DNA of 64,000 nt from Halomonadaceae bacterium T82-2 (lineage in GTDB: Bacteria > Pseudomonadota > Gammaproteobacteria > Pseudomonadales > Halomonadaceae), in assembly GCA_001577635.1 (NCBI GenBank), contig LSBP01000005.1, positions 1 to 64,000 on the forward strand, given 5' to 3'. Position 1 is the first letter of the stretch. Every line of letters starts with the position of its first letter. Made by a program: the position numbers and the translations under genes. Shown one piece after another: positions 17,117 to 27,444 of this stretch. The notes under the pieces are model-generated. The model saw only the letters and a list, made by a program, of their open reading frames with translations, made no database searches and had not been told where the DNA came from.

Positions 17117-20100
17117 TCAGCCCACCCAGACCCGTGCGTTGCGGAACAGCCGCATCCAGGCGCCGTCGCGGGTCCACTCGCCCGGGCGCCAGGAGTTGGT
17201 GACCGCCCGCGCCACGCGCTCGGGGTGCGGCATCATGATGGTCACACGGCCATCGGGCGTGGTGAGACCGGTGACGCCGGACGGCGAGCCGTTGGGGTTG
17301 GCCGGGTAGTGGGTGGTCACCTGACCGTAGTTGTCGACATAGCGCAGGGCGACCTGACCGTTGCCCTGCATGGCCCGCAGGTGGCCGCTGTCGCGGAACT
17401 CGGCGCGCCCTTCGCCATGGGCCACGGCGATCGGCAGCCGTGAGCCTTCCATGCCGGCCAGCAGGATCGACGGACTCTGCTCGACCCGCACCATCGAGAC
17501 GCGTGCCTCGAACTGCTCGGACTCGTTGCGCACGAAGCGCGGCCAGCTCTCGGCCCCGGGGATCAGCTCCTTGAGCTGGGAGAGCATCTGGCAGCCGTTG
17601 CACACGCCCAGCGCGAAGCTGTCGTCGCGCGCGAAGAAGTCCGCGAACTGCGCCCGCGCCCGCTCGTTGAACCGCACCGACTTGGCCCAGCCGCCGCCGG
17701 CGCCCAGCACGTCACCGTAGGAGAAACCACCGCAGGCGACCAGCCCCTTCATGGTGGCCAGGTCGACGCGCCCGGCCAGGATGTCGCTCATGTGCACGTC
17801 GAACGTCTCGAAGCCGGCCCTGTCGAAGGCCGCGGCCATCTCGACATGGCCGTTGACGCCCTGCTCGCGAAGGATCGCCATGCGCGGGCGGGCGGTGTTG
17901 ACGAACGGCGCGGTCACGTCCTCGTCGACGGCGAAGGTCGGCTCCGCGCACAGGCCCGGATCGCGCAGGTCGAGCAGGTTGTCGAACTCGGCCTTGGCGC
18001 AGTCGGGATTGTCGCGCAGCGCCTGCAGCCGGTAGCTGGTCTCGGCCCAGGTCCGCTGCGCCAGCGCACGGGTGGTCTCGAGCAGCGGCTCCTCGAACAG
18101 CGTGACGCGGACCTGGTCGTCGTAGCGCGGCCGGGCGATGACCCCGCAGGTCTCGATGCCGGCGGCGGCGAACTGCGCCAGCACGAACTCGGTGTCCTGG
18201 CGGTTGACCTGAATGACCGCACCGAGCTCCTCGGCGAACAGTGCGCCGGGCGCCGCATAGGCGTCGTCGATCAGCCAGTCGAGCTTGATCTCCAGTCCGC
18301 CGCGCCCGGCGAAGGCCATCTCCAGCAGGGTCACCAGCAGGCCGCCGTCGCTGCGGTCGTGATAGGCCAGCAGCTTGCCGTCGGCGTTGAGTCCCTGGAT
18401 GACCGTGAAGAACGCCTTGAGATCCTCGGCGTCGTCGAGGTCCGGGCACTCGTCGCCCACCTGGCCGTAGACCTGGGCCAGCGCCGAGCCGCCCAGGCGA
18501 TTACGCCCGGCTCCCAGGTCGATCAGGATCAGGTCGCTCTCGTCCTGATCGAGGCGCAGCTGCGGCGTCAGCGTCTTCAGCGCATCGGTGACGGGGGCAA
18601 AGCCGGTGATGTTCAGCGTCAGCGGCGCGGTGACCATCTTGTCCTCGGCGGCGTCGCCCTCGCCTTCCTGCCAGGCGGTGCGCATCGACATCGAATCCTT
18701 GCCCACCGGCACGGCGATGCCCAGCGCCGGGCAGAGTTCCATGCCCACCGCATGGACGGCGTCATAGAGCGCCTGATTCTCGCCCGGGTGGTCGGCCGCG
18801 CTCATCCAGTTGGCGGAGAGCCGGACGTTGCCCAGCGCCGCGACCGGCGCCGCCGCCAGGTTGGTGATCGTCTCGGCCACCGCCAGGCGCGCGCTGGCCG
18901 CCGGGTCGATCAGCGCCACCGGCGGGCGCTCGCCCATCGCCATCGCCTCGCCGGCATGGGTGTCGAACGCGGCCGTGGTCACCGCGCAGTCGGCCACCGG
19001 CACCTGCCAGGGGCCGACCATCTGGTCGCGGGCCACCATGCCGGTGATCGAGCGGTCGCCGATGGTGATCAAAAAGCTCTTGGAGGCCACCGCCGGCAGG
19101 CGCAGCACGCGATCCAGCGCCTCGCGCAGGTCGAGGTTGTCGAAGTCGGCGCCGGGCATCGGCCGCGCCTCGCGCTCGAAGCCGCGCTGCATCTTGGGCG
19201 GCTTGCCGAACAGCACGCTCATCGGCAGATCCACCGGCAGGCTGTCGAAGTGGCCATCATGGACGCGCAGGTGATGGGCCTCGGTGGCCTCGCCGACCAC
19301 CGCGTAGGGGCAGCGCTCGCGTTGGCACAGCGCATCGAAGGTCTCGAGGTCCTCGGCCGCCACCGCCAGCACGTAGCGCTCCTGGGCCTCGTTGCACCAG
19401 ATCTCCAGCGGGCTCATGCCCGGCTCGGCGTTGGGCACGTCGCGCAGCTCGAAGCGCCCGCCGCGGCCGCCGTCCTTGACCAGCTCGGGCAGCGCATTGG
19501 ACAGCCCGCCGGCGCCGACGTCATGGATGAAGGCGATGGGGTTGCCCTCGCCCAGCGCCCAGCAGCGGTCGATGACTTCCTGGGCACGGCGCTCGATCTC
19601 GGGGTTGTCGCGCTGCACCGAGGCGAAGTCGAGATCCTCGCTGGAGCTGCCGGAGGCCATGGACGAGGCCGCGCCGCCGCCCAGACCGATCAGCATCGCC
19701 GGGCCGCCCATCACGATCAGCCGGGCGCCGACGGGGATCTCGCCCTTCTCGACGTGCGGCGCGCGGATGTTGCCGTAGCCACCGGCAAGCATGACCGGCT
19801 TGTGGTAGCCGCGCCGCTCGATGCCGTCGGCGCCCACCGCATCCTGCTCGTAGGTGCGGAAGTAGCCGTTGAGGTTGGGGCGGCCGAACTCGTTGTTGAA
19901 CGCCGCGCCGCCGATCGGTGCCTCGAGCATGATCGCCAGCGCCGACTGGATGCGCTCGGGCTTGCCGTAGTCGAAGGCTTCCCACGGCTGGACGAACTCG
20001 GGAATGCGCAGATTGGAGACCGCGAACCCGGTCAGGCCGGCCTTGGGCTTGCCGCCGCGGCCGGTGGCGCCCTCGTCGCGGATCTCGCCGCCCGAGCCGG

Positions 20101-21043
20101 TGGCTGCGCCGGGGTGCGGGGCGATCGCCGTGGGGTGGTTGTGGGTCTCCACCTTCATCAGGATATGGATCGGCTCGCGCGTCGCCGCATAGCGCGCCTC
20201 GCTGTCGCCCAGCCGCGGCTCGGCGAAGAAGCGACCCGCTTCGGAACCCTCGATCACCGCCGCGTTGTCGCTGTAGGCGGAGAGAATGCCCTCCGGCGCG
20301 TGCTGGTGCGTGTTGCGGATCATCTGGAACAGCGAGTGCGGCTGCACCTCGCCGTCGATGGTCCACTCGGCGTTGAAGATCTTGTGCCGGCAGTGCTCGG
20401 AGTTGGCCTGGGCGAACATCATCAGCTCGACGTCGCTGGGATTGCGCTCCAGATTCCGGAAGGCCTCCACCAGGTAGTCGATCTCGTCGTCGGCCAGCGC
20501 CAGACCCAGCGCACCGTTGGCCTCGACCAGTGCCGCACGGCCGCCGCCGAGAATATCCACCTGCCCCAGCGGCGCGGGTTCGTGATGCGCGAACAGCTTG
20601 ACGGCGTCCGTAGTGTTGGCCAGGACCGTTTCGGTCATGCGGTCGTGGAGCGTGTCGACGATCGCCGAGAAGGCCGACTCGCTGAGCACGCCGTCCAGCC
20701 GCACGCGATAGGCGATGCCGCGCTCGATGCGGCAGACCTTGTCCAGCCCGCAATTGCGAGCGATGTCGGTGGCCTTGGACGACCAGGGCGAAATGGTACC
20801 CAGGCGGGGCACGACCAGGAACAGGTGGCCGGTGCGCGGCGCCTCGGCATCGTCCCGGGCGCCGTAGGTCAGCAGGCTGTCGAGCACCTCGCGTTCGCGG
20901 GCGTCCAGCTCTCCGTCGAGGTCCGCGAAGTGGACGTACTCGGCGTGCAGCGAGTCGACCTCGGGGACCCGCTCGCGCAGGGTGCTGAGCAGCTTGGCAT
21001 GGCGGAAAGCGGAAAGGGCGGGCGCTCCTCGCAGTTCGAGCAT
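17117..21043 (-). CDS. purL: Phosphoribosylformylglycinamidine synthase
   Basis: Large single-chain FGAM synthase of purine synthesis: glutamine plus FGAR plus ATP give FGAM. The 1308 residues compare with 1295 in E. coli. In order it has the N-terminal PurS-like domain (1-150), linker, two AIRS-type synthase halves (about 200-1000; [19 protein letters not shown] in the second half, quoted as GDRSITGM and [10 protein letters not shown]) and a C-terminal class I glutaminase. Its nucleophile Cys is in [11 protein letters not shown] and the His in [11 protein letters not shown]. The start at 21043 has a weak AGAGG at about 12 bases. It is divergent from mltF, as in E. coli. No PurR-type palindrome was recognised upstream. 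Confidence 0.97.
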   Translation of the reverse strand: MLELRGAPALSAFRHAKLLSTLRERVPEVDSLHAEYVHFADLDGELDAREREVLDSLLTYGARDDAEAPRTGHLFLVVPRLGTISPWSSKATDIARNCGLDKVCRIERGIAYRVRLDGVLSESAFSAIVDTLHDRMTETVLANTTDAVKLFAHHEPAPLGQVDILGGGRAALVEANGALGLALADDEIDYLVEAFRNLERNPSDVELMMFAQANSEHCRHKIFNAEWTIDGEVQPHSLFQMIRNTHQHAPEGILSAYSDNAAVIEGSEAGRFFAEPRLGDSEARYAATREPIHILMKVETHNHPTAIAPHPGAATGSGGEIRDEGATGRGGKPKAGLTGFAVSNLRIPEFVQPWEAFDYGKPERIQSALAIMLEAPIGGAAFNNEFGRPNLNGYFRTYEQDAVGADGIERRGYHKPVMLAGGYGNIRAPHVEKGEIPVGARLIVMGGPAMLIGLGGGAASSMASGSSSEDLDFASVQRDNPEIERRAQEVIDRCWALGEGNPIAFIHDVGAGGLSNALPELVKDGGRGGRFELRDVPNAEPGMSPLEIWCNEAQERYVLAVAAEDLETFDALCQRERCPYAVVGEATEAHHLRVHDGHFDSLPVDLPMSVLFGKPPKMQRGFEREARPMPGADFDNLDLREALDRVLRLPAVASKSFLITIGDRSITGMVARDQMVGPWQVPVADCAVTTAAFDTHAGEAMAMGERPPVALIDPAASARLAVAETITNLAAAPVAALGNVRLSANWMSAADHPGENQALYDAVHAVGMELCPALGIAVPVGKDSMSMRTAWQEGEGDAAEDKMVTAPLTLNITGFAPVTDALKTLTPQLRLDQDESDLILIDLGAGRNRLGGSALAQVYGQVGDECPDLDDAEDLKAFFTVIQGLNADGKLLAYHDRSDGGLLVTLLEMAFAGRGGLEIKLDWLIDDAYAAPGALFAEELGAVIQVNRQDTEFVLAQFAAAGIETCGVIARPRYDDQVRVTLFEEPLLETTRALAQRTWAETSYRLQALRDNPDCAKAEFDNLLDLRDPGLCAEPTFAVDEDVTAPFVNTARPRMAILREQGVNGHVEMAAAFDRAGFETFDVHMSDILAGRVDLATMKGLVACGGFSYGDVLGAGGGWAKSVRFNERARAQFADFFARDDSFALGVCNGCQMLSQLKELIPGAESWPRFVRNESEQFEARVSMVRVEQSPSILLAGMEGSRLPIAVAHGEGRAEFRDSGHLRAMQGNGQVALRYVDNYGQVTTHYPANPNGSPSGVTGLTTPDGRVTIMMPHPERVARAVTNSWRPGEWTRDGAWMRLFRNARVWVG

Positions 21044-21219
21044 GTCGAAAGAAGCCTCTGAAGAAAGCCGAAAGATGGTGGCCGCGGCGGCGGCAATGAG
21101 CGCCCATGATACTGGAAAGGGAAGATATCGAGAAATCCGCGGCTGCGTGGAAAGGCTCGAGATGACAGTTTCCCGACCGCCGGGTATGGTGGGCCGTCCA
21201 CTGTAACCGACTGCAACAC

Positions 21220-22677
21220 ATGCTCCAGGCTTTCGCTCGCCACCGGCGTCGCACCGCGCTGACCGGGCTGGGTGCCATGCTGCTGAGCTGGCCGACCCGG
21301 CAGGCGCCGCCCGACGACGCCCTGCTCGCGGCGATTCGTGGCCGCGACTTCCTGCAGGTGGCCACCCGCAACACGCCGACCACCTATTACCAGGGGCGAC
21401 AGGGGCCGACCGGCTTCGAGTTCGAGCTGGCCCGACGCTTCGCGGATCGCCTGGGCGTGAGCCTGGCGCTGGACAGCGACGGCAACATCGACGACGTGCT
21501 CTCGGCGGTACGCGACGGCGACGCCGACCTGGGGGCGGCCGCCCTGCCGCTGGACCCGTCCCTGCCGGGCGTGAACTTCAGCCGCGCGATCATGACGCTG
21601 CAGCCACTGGTGGTATACCGGCGCGGCCTGCCGCCGATCGACACGCCCGAGGACCTGATCGGGCATTCCATCGGCGTGATCAAGGGCTCGGGGGCCGGTC
21701 TGGTGCTGCGCGAGCTGCAATCCCGGCTGACGAAACTGAGCTGGAAGGAATCGGCGGATCTCGAGGTGGCCGACCTGCTGAGCATGGTGGAAAACGGCGA
21801 ACTGGACGCGGCGGTGATCTATGAGCACCAGTTCAAGCTCAACCGCCTGTTCTTTCCCGGGGTGGAGAACGGCTTTTTGATCGGCGACCCGCTGAGCCTG
21901 GCCTGGGCCCTGCCCGCCAGCGGCGGCCTGGCCCTGCTGCGCCGGGTCAACGCCTTTCTTGACGCCATGCAGGGCAGTGGCACGCTGGACACCCTGATCA
22001 ACCGCTACTTCGGCCACGACGACTATCTGGAGTACGTCGGCGCACGCACCTTCATTCAGCAGGCCAACCAGCGCCTCGACGACTACAAGGACGACTTCAT
22101 CACCGCTGCCAAGGACACCGGCTTCGACTGGAAGTTGCTCGCCGCCCTGGGCTATCAGGAGTCCCACTGGAAGCCCCGCGCCACCTCGCCGACCGGCGTG
22201 CGCGGCCTGATGATGCTGACCGAACGCACCGCTCAGGAAGTGGGCGTCGACAACCGCCTGGATCCCGCCCAGAGCATCGAGGGCGGCGCCCGCTATCTGC
22301 GCGAGATGGAGCAGCGCCTGCAGCCCGAGATCCAGGGCCAGGACCGCCTGTGGATGGCGCTGGCCGCCTACAACGTCGGCCTGGGCCACCTCTACGACGC
22401 CCAGAAGATCGCCGACATGCGCGGTGACGACCCCTACGCCTGGCCCGATGTGCGCAAGGCCTTGCCCCTGCTGCAGAAGCGCGAGTGGTACAGCCAGGTC
22501 CGCCACGGTTACGCCCGGGGCGGCGAGCCGGTGATCTACGTGCGCAACATCCGCCGCTACTACGAGATCCTCAACTACATGGAGCGCAGCGAGCAGCAGT
22601 TCTTCCAGCTCAACCAGCGCGCCCCCGGCGAGGCGGACACTCAGCAGCTGTTCGACGTGGTGCCGCCGGTCCTGTAG
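21220..22677 (+). CDS. mltF: Membrane-bound lytic murein transglycosylase F
   Basis: Cleaves the MurNAc-GlcNAc bond of peptidoglycan with formation of 1,6-anhydromuropeptides, the substrates later trimmed by AmpD. The 485 residues contain an N-terminal membrane or signal segment (about 12-28), a family-3 periplasmic-binding-like domain (about 40-265, regulatory in P. aeruginosa MltF) and an SLT domain (about 285-430). The catalytic Glu is in GYQESHWKP (about residue 314), followed by [12 protein letters not shown] and AAYNVGLGH. No lipobox is evident. It is divergent from purL and convergent with tadA, the same trio as in E. coli. Confidence 0.94.
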   Translation: MLQAFARHRRRTALTGLGAMLLSWPTRQAPPDDALLAAIRGRDFLQVATRNTPTTYYQGRQGPTGFEFELARRFADRLGVSLALDSDGNIDDVLSAVRDGDADLGAAALPLDPSLPGVNFSRAIMTLQPLVVYRRGLPPIDTPEDLIGHSIGVIKGSGAGLVLRELQSRLTKLSWKESADLEVADLLSMVENGELDAAVIYEHQFKLNRLFFPGVENGFLIGDPLSLAWALPASGGLALLRRVNAFLDAMQGSGTLDTLINRYFGHDDYLEYVGARTFIQQANQRLDDYKDDFITAAKDTGFDWKLLAALGYQESHWKPRATSPTGVRGLMMLTERTAQEVGVDNRLDPAQSIEGGARYLREMEQRLQPEIQGQDRLWMALAAYNVGLGHLYDAQKIADMRGDDPYAWPDVRKALPLLQKREWYSQVRHGYARGGEPVIYVRNIRRYYEILNYMERSEQQFFQLNQRAPGEADTQQLFDVVPPVL

Positions 22678-22680
22678 CGC

Positions 22681-23190
<510 letters not shown>

Positions 23191-23211
23191 TTACACGCAG
23201 GGAGAACACGC

Positions 23212-24024
23212 ATGACACACGCACTCGACGGCCTGGTTTCACTGCTGGGTCTGGAGATGCTCGAGGAGAACCTGTTCCGGGGACGCAGTCAGGATCTCGG
23301 CTTCCCCCAGCTGTTCGGCGGCCAGGTCCTCGGTCAGGCGCTCTCCGCCGCCAGCCAGACCGTCGACCCGGCGCGGCGCGTGCACTCCCTGCACGGCTAC
23401 TTCCTGCTCGCCGGCGACGCTCACCATCCGGTGATCTATCAGGTGGACCGGGTGCGCGACGGCGGCAGTTTTTCCACGCGCCGGATCAGCGCCATCCAGC
23501 ACGGCCGCACGATCTTCTTCTGCAGCGCCTCGTTCCATGTCGACGAGCCCGGCTTCACCCACCAGGCGCGCCGGCCCGACGTCGCCGATCCCGACACCCT
23601 GATCGCCGAGGGCGCCGAACCACAGCGTTTCGACGGCCACCCCGTGGAATTCCTGCACCTGCCGGACGGCGAGCGCGACGGCATGCCCACCAAGCGGCTG
23701 TGGTTCCGCCTGGCCGGCGAACTGCCCGACGACGCCATCCTGCACCGCTATCTGCTGGCCTACAGTTCGGACTTCAATCTGCTGACCACCAGCCTGATCG
23801 GCCACGGCACCCGCTTCGGCGATCCGCGGCTGCGCATCGCCAGCCTCGACCATGCCCTGTGGTTCCACCGCGACGCGCCGATCAACGACTGGCTGCTCTA
23901 CGACATGGAAAGCCCCTGGGCCGGCGGCGCGCTCGGTTTCGCCCGCGGCAGCCTCTTCGACCGGGCCGGCCGGCTGGTCGCCTCGTCGGCGCAGGAGGGG
24001 CTGGTACGGCTCAAGGACGCCTGA
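23212..24024 (+). CDS. tesB: Acyl-CoA thioesterase II (TesB)
   Basis: Hydrolyses medium- and long-chain acyl-CoA to free fatty acid and CoA in the cytoplasm. The 270-residue double-hotdog protein shows RSQDLGFPQLFGGQVLGQAL in the first hotdog and the catalytic triad residues of the family in the second: the Asp of YSSDFNLL, the Thr/Ser in LTTSLIGHG and the Gln of SSAQEGLVR. I chose the ATG at 23212, which has AGGGAG upstream; a frame beginning at 23128 overlaps the tadA promoter and adds unrelated sequence. It is a single-gene unit followed by a GC hairpin. Confidence 0.94.
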   Translation: MTHALDGLVSLLGLEMLEENLFRGRSQDLGFPQLFGGQVLGQALSAASQTVDPARRVHSLHGYFLLAGDAHHPVIYQVDRVRDGGSFSTRRISAIQHGRTIFFCSASFHVDEPGFTHQARRPDVADPDTLIAEGAEPQRFDGHPVEFLHLPDGERDGMPTKRLWFRLAGELPDDAILHRYLLAYSSDFNLLTTSLIGHGTRFGDPRLRIASLDHALWFHRDAPINDWLLYDMESPWAGGALGFARGSLFDRAGRLVASSAQEGLVRLKDA

Positions 24025-24052
24025 TTCTCCCCGCGACCTCCGCCGAAACGCC

Positions 24053-24080
24053 AGCGGCCGACCCCGAAGGGTCGGCCGCT
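24053..24080. terminator. GC hairpin between tesB and the alcohol dehydrogenase
   Basis: AGCGGCCGACCC / GGGTCGGCCGCT forms a 12-bp perfect stem with a CGAA loop, a very stable tetraloop type. It sits between two convergent stops. There is no T tract, so it may stop RNA polymerase only partly. Confidence 0.55.
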
Positions 24081-24110
24081 GTGCGTGATCGCCGGTGAGA
24101 GGGTCGCGGT

Positions 24111-25172
24111 TCAGGCCGCGTCCTTCTTCAGCGAGGCCATGTCGATGACGAAGCGATAGCGCACGTCACCCTTCTGCATGCGATCCCAGGCTTCGTTGAT
24201 ATTCTGGATGTCGATCATCTCGACGTCGCAGGTGATGCCCTTCTCGGCGCAGAAATCGAGCACCTCCTGGGTCTCGGGGATACCGCCGATCAGCGAGCCG
24301 GCCAGCACGCGGCGCCGGAAGATCAGGTTGGCCCCTGCCACGCCGGGCTCGAGCGGCTGCATCTGGCCGACCAGGATGTGCGTGCCGTCGTAGGTCAGGG
24401 CCTGCAGGTACGGGTTCAGGTCATGCTCGTTGGGCACGGTATCGAGCATGAAGTCGAAGGTCTCGGCGACCGCCGCCATCTGCTCCTCGTCGGTGGAAAC
24501 CACCACGTGGTCGGCACCGTTGGACTTGGCCTCGGCCACCTTGCTCTCGGAGCGGGTGAAGATGGTCACCTCGGCGCCCAGCGCCTTGGCCAGCTTGACC
24601 CCCATGTGGCCCAGGCCGCCCATGCCGATCACGCCGACCTTGTGTCCCGGCTTGACGCCATAGTGCTTGAGCGGCGAGTAGGTGGTGATGCCGGCACACA
24701 GGATCGGCGCGGCTGACTTCAGGTCGATGCCTTCCGGCATGCGCAGCACGAAGCGCTCGCTGACCACGACCTTGTCGGAATAGCCGCCCTGGGTCAGGGT
24801 GCCGTCGTGCGGATCCTCGCTGCCGTAGGTCATGGTGAAGCCTGTAGCGCAGTACTGCTCCAGGCCGTCTTCACAGGCCTGGCAATGGCGGCAGGAATCG
24901 ACCATGCAGCCCACGCCGACCAGGTCGCCCTCCTTGAAGTTCTTGACGTCGCTGCCCACGGCGGTCACGCGGCCGACGATCTCGTGGCCCGGCACCACCG
25001 GGTAGGCCGCCATGCCCCAGTCGTCGCGGGCGAAGTGCAGGTCACTGTGGCAGACGCCGCAGTAGAGAATCTCGATCGAGACATCATCGGAGCGCGGCTC
25101 GCGACGATCGAAGGCATACGGTTCAAGCACCGACTCGGCGGAATGGGCAGCATAACCCTTGGCGTTGGCCAT
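24111..25172 (-). CDS. Zinc-dependent NAD(P) alcohol dehydrogenase, YahK/CAD type
   Basis: Medium-chain dehydrogenase that likely reduces aldehydes with NADPH. The 353 residues have the catalytic zinc residues Cys and His (CGVCHSDLHFARDDWG; GHEIVGRVTAVG), the four structural-zinc cysteines in a C-x6-C-x2-C... cluster (GCMVDSCRHCQACEDGLEQYC region, split here) and the nucleotide loop IGMGGLGHMGVKLAKALG followed by TRSESK, where Ser/Arg favour NADP. The ATG at 25172 has AGGGAG upstream; a longer frame to 25319 is not supported. It is divergent from an AraC-type regulator with 227 bases between starts, so that regulator probably controls it, as YqhC controls aldehyde reductases in E. coli. Confidence 0.9.
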   Translation of the reverse strand: MANAKGYAAHSAESVLEPYAFDRREPRSDDVSIEILYCGVCHSDLHFARDDWGMAAYPVVPGHEIVGRVTAVGSDVKNFKEGDLVGVGCMVDSCRHCQACEDGLEQYCATGFTMTYGSEDPHDGTLTQGGYSDKVVVSERFVLRMPEGIDLKSAAPILCAGITTYSPLKHYGVKPGHKVGVIGMGGLGHMGVKLAKALGAEVTIFTRSESKVAEAKSNGADHVVVSTDEEQMAAVAETFDFMLDTVPNEHDLNPYLQALTYDGTHILVGQMQPLEPGVAGANLIFRRRVLAGSLIGGIPETQEVLDFCAEKGITCDVEMIDIQNINEAWDRMQKGDVRYRFVIDMASLKKDAA

Positions 25173-25399
25173 GAAGTCACTCCCTGTTGGATCATGAAAC
25201 CCGCCGGCCACGGCGGCCGGCATACGGGACGAATAACGCCGCACAGTGTGGTTCATGGCCCCGCCAACGGCCATGCCGGATTCTGTGCGATTCATGCCCG
25301 ATACTCCACAGCCTCCCACCCATGCCCTGAAAAACCGCGGATTTTCTGCTCAGGAGTACGTTATCCTGAGACTTTCACGGCAAACCTACAGGCTCACCG

Positions 25400-26338
25400 A
25401 TGACCGCCATCACCGCCCCATCGCTGGCGACCGCGACGCCGACCCGTCTGCAGCGCATGGCCGCGCTGATCGCTCCGCTCGTCGACGGCGACGGTTTCCA
25501 GCCCACCGCACTGCCGGGCGTGCAGCTGATCGCCTCGCACTGCGGCCACGCGCGCACGCCGCTGATCTACGAACCCAGCCTGATCATCATCGTCCAGGGC
25601 GGCAAGATCGGCTACCTGAACGAGCGCGTGATTCACTACGGCGCCGGCCACTACCTGGTCCAGGCCCTGCCGCTGCCCTTCGAGTGCGAGACCCAGGCCA
25701 GCGACCGGGAGCCGCTGCTGGGTGTCTCGATCCGCCTGGACCGGCTGATGCTCGGCGAGCTGGCCCGCCCCTGGCTCAGGGCCGGGCAGGAGCGCCCCGC
25801 CGGTCCGCCGACGCCGATGGCGGCCGTACCCCTGGAGGGGCGCATGGCGGAAAACGTCACCCGCCTGCTCGACTGCCTGCACGACCCGCTGGTCGCCGAG
25901 ACACTCGGCGAGGCCCGCCTGCGCGAAGTGGTCTTCGAGGCCCTGCGCGGCCCCCAGGGCGAGTCGCTGCTGCAGCTGCTGGCCACCTCCGGCCAGTACG
26001 CGCGCATCGGCGAGGCGCTGGACTTCCTGCACCGCCACTACGCCCAGCCGCTGACGGTGGACCGCCTCGCCGAGCAGGTCAGCATGAGCGCCTCGCACTT
26101 TCACCACCACTTCAAGCGCACCACCCATCTGGCGCCCATGCAGTATCTCAAGCGGCTGCGCCTGCTCAAGGCGCGCTCGCTGCTCGACCAGCAGGGCTGG
26201 CAGGTCGGGCGTACCGCGACTGCGGTGGGCTACCAGAGCCCCTCGCAGTTCAGTCGCGACTACAAGCGCTACTTCGGCCTCAGTCCCGGCGCGGAGCGCC
26301 GCCACCCGCTCGACACTGCCGGCGTCACAGGGCCATGA
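25400..26338 (+). CDS. AraC-family transcriptional regulator (AraC_N type)
   Basis: A 312-residue regulator with an N-terminal AraC_N sensor domain (about 25-180; LPGVQLIASHCGHARTPLIY and IIVQGGKIGYLNERVIHYG quoted as two blocks) and a C-terminal double helix-turn-helix (about 205-300; DRLAEQVSMSASHFHHHFK and ATAVGYQSPSQFSRDYKRYFG). The domain pair matches YqhC-like regulators that respond to aldehydes. It is divergent from the YahK-like dehydrogenase, its likely target. The last 14 bases overlap the convergent TauE-like gene. The effector is inferred, not visible. Confidence 0.9.
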   Translation: MTAITAPSLATATPTRLQRMAALIAPLVDGDGFQPTALPGVQLIASHCGHARTPLIYEPSLIIIVQGGKIGYLNERVIHYGAGHYLVQALPLPFECETQASDREPLLGVSIRLDRLMLGELARPWLRAGQERPAGPPTPMAAVPLEGRMAENVTRLLDCLHDPLVAETLGEARLREVVFEALRGPQGESLLQLLATSGQYARIGEALDFLHRHYAQPLTVDRLAEQVSMSASHFHHHFKRTTHLAPMQYLKRLRLLKARSLLDQQGWQVGRTATAVGYQSPSQFSRDYKRYFGLSPGAERRHPLDTAGVTGP

Positions 26339-27059
26339 GCCCCTGAACCAGGTAGACCGCGCCCACGACCGTGACAATCCAGCGCGTCCAGTAGCGAAAG
26401 TGGGCATTGCTGAGCCGCCGCAGGACACCATTGCCCGCACGGGTACCGAGGAAGGCCACCGGCACGGCCAGCGCGATGGCCCCCCACTGGTCGGCGCTCA
26501 ACGCCAGGGCCGAACCGGCATAGAAGAGGATCTTGATGGCGTGGGCGATCACCTGTACGGCCGCCTTGGTGGCGACGATCTGGCGACGATCCATCCCGGT
26601 GCGAATGAAGAACAGGTCGATGGTCGGCCCGGAGACGCCGGCGGCGATGGTCAGGCCCCCGGCGATCACCCCGCACGCCAGCGCATGACCGGGCCGCGAG
26701 GCATCGAAGTGGAACCAGCGCCGGGGGATCCACACCAGCACCGGCATCACGCCGATCAACAGCGACACGATGGTGACATCCGGGTGATAGTCCAGCCAGG
26801 CCAGAGCCACGGCCGAGACGGCGCCGCCGGAGGCGATCAGGGCGACGATGCGCGGCGCGATGTACTGGCGCGACAGCCAGGCCCGCGAGCCATTGGAGGC
26901 CAGCTGGATGACGCCATGCACGACGATCGCCACACTGGCCGGCAGCGCCAGCAGCAGGCACCCCAGCAGGATCAGGCCGCCGGCCATGCCGAAGATGCCT
27001 GACAGCGCCGAGGTCAGGAAGACGACGGCGAAGAACGCAACGGTCAGGGGAAGCGTCAC
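26325..27059 (-). CDS. TauE/SafE-family membrane transporter (sulfite/sulfoacetate exporter-like)
   Basis: A 244-residue inner-membrane protein with about eight hydrophobic helices in two repeats, the first carrying SALSGIFGMAGGLILLG (family repeat motif) and the second GVIAGGLTIAAGVSGPTIDL. The family exports small sulfur-containing or organic anions, but the substrate here is unknown. I chose the GTG at 27059, preceded by GAGAGGAG at 9 bases. An ATG 72 bases upstream has no ribosome site and would put a hydrophilic leader before the first helix. It overlaps the convergent AraC gene by 14 bases. It has no sulfur-metabolism neighbour. Confidence 0.85.
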   Translation of the reverse strand: MTLPLTVAFFAVVFLTSALSGIFGMAGGLILLGCLLLALPASVAIVVHGVIQLASNGSRAWLSRQYIAPRIVALIASGGAVSAVALAWLDYHPDVTIVSLLIGVMPVLVWIPRRWFHFDASRPGHALACGVIAGGLTIAAGVSGPTIDLFFIRTGMDRRQIVATKAAVQVIAHAIKILFYAGSALALSADQWGAIALAVPVAFLGTRAGNGVLRRLSNAHFRYWTRWIVTVVGAVYLVQGLMAL

Positions 27060-27444
27060 GGCGTCAGGCTCCTCTCGACAGGCGATGAACGACGATGCCA
27101 CGTCGCCATCGGTATCGGCTAAAATAGCCATGTTACCATCGGCGGCCGGGGCTCGCAGCGCCCTGCCCCATGCTGGCGCGGTGCGTTGGCGCACCGCCCG
27201 TCGTGTCGAGGTATAATTCAACGCGCCGCGCTGACGGCTGCACCGCGTCACGTGCATCACCAGGCAAGCAGGGCGGAATCGGGCGAACACACGCCGATTA
27301 CGATGGCTGAGCGCGTATTCACGTGTGCCTTCCCGGCCCGATAATGATGCCCCCTGCGGGCCGGCCGAGGACAATCGCTAAGCTGTCGTTAAGAATTCGC
27401 GCCCACCCTGTCGCCACCCTCATCACGCCATCGCTGGAACTTCG
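27060..27444. other. 385-base divergent control region, TauE-like gene / ArnT-like gene
   Basis: No gene is supported. It holds a perfect TATAAT at 27212-27217, with the nearest TTG-type -35 (27186) 20 bases away, so this promoter is doubtful. A short palindrome GGCTAAAATAGCC lies at about 27118, and a YTAAG direct repeat at 27378-27393 is listed separately. Most of the region between 27220 and 27370 shows nothing recognisable. Confidence 0.4.
27378..27393 (+). promoter_or_regulatory. PmrA/QseB-like box upstream of the ArnT-like gene
   Basis: The plus strand reads GCTAAG-CTGTC-GTTAAG, a direct repeat with an 11-bp period, ending 51 bases before the start codon. Response regulators of the OmpR family such as PmrA bind YTTAAK-N5-YTTAAK repeats of this spacing. 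Two other units in this window have the same pattern in the same orientation. No convincing -10 follows. Confidence 0.5.

Noticed and set aside
17792-21061. An open frame of 1089 codons on the plus strand opposite purL
   Set aside because: It is antisense to a certain gene, His/Arg/Gln-rich, has no recognisable domain, and long antisense frames are expected from high-GC third-position bias.
27186-27217. Perfect TATAAT at 27212 as promoter of the ArnT-like gene
   Set aside because: The only -35-like hexamer is 20 bases away and the start codon is 228 bases downstream; kept only as a remark.
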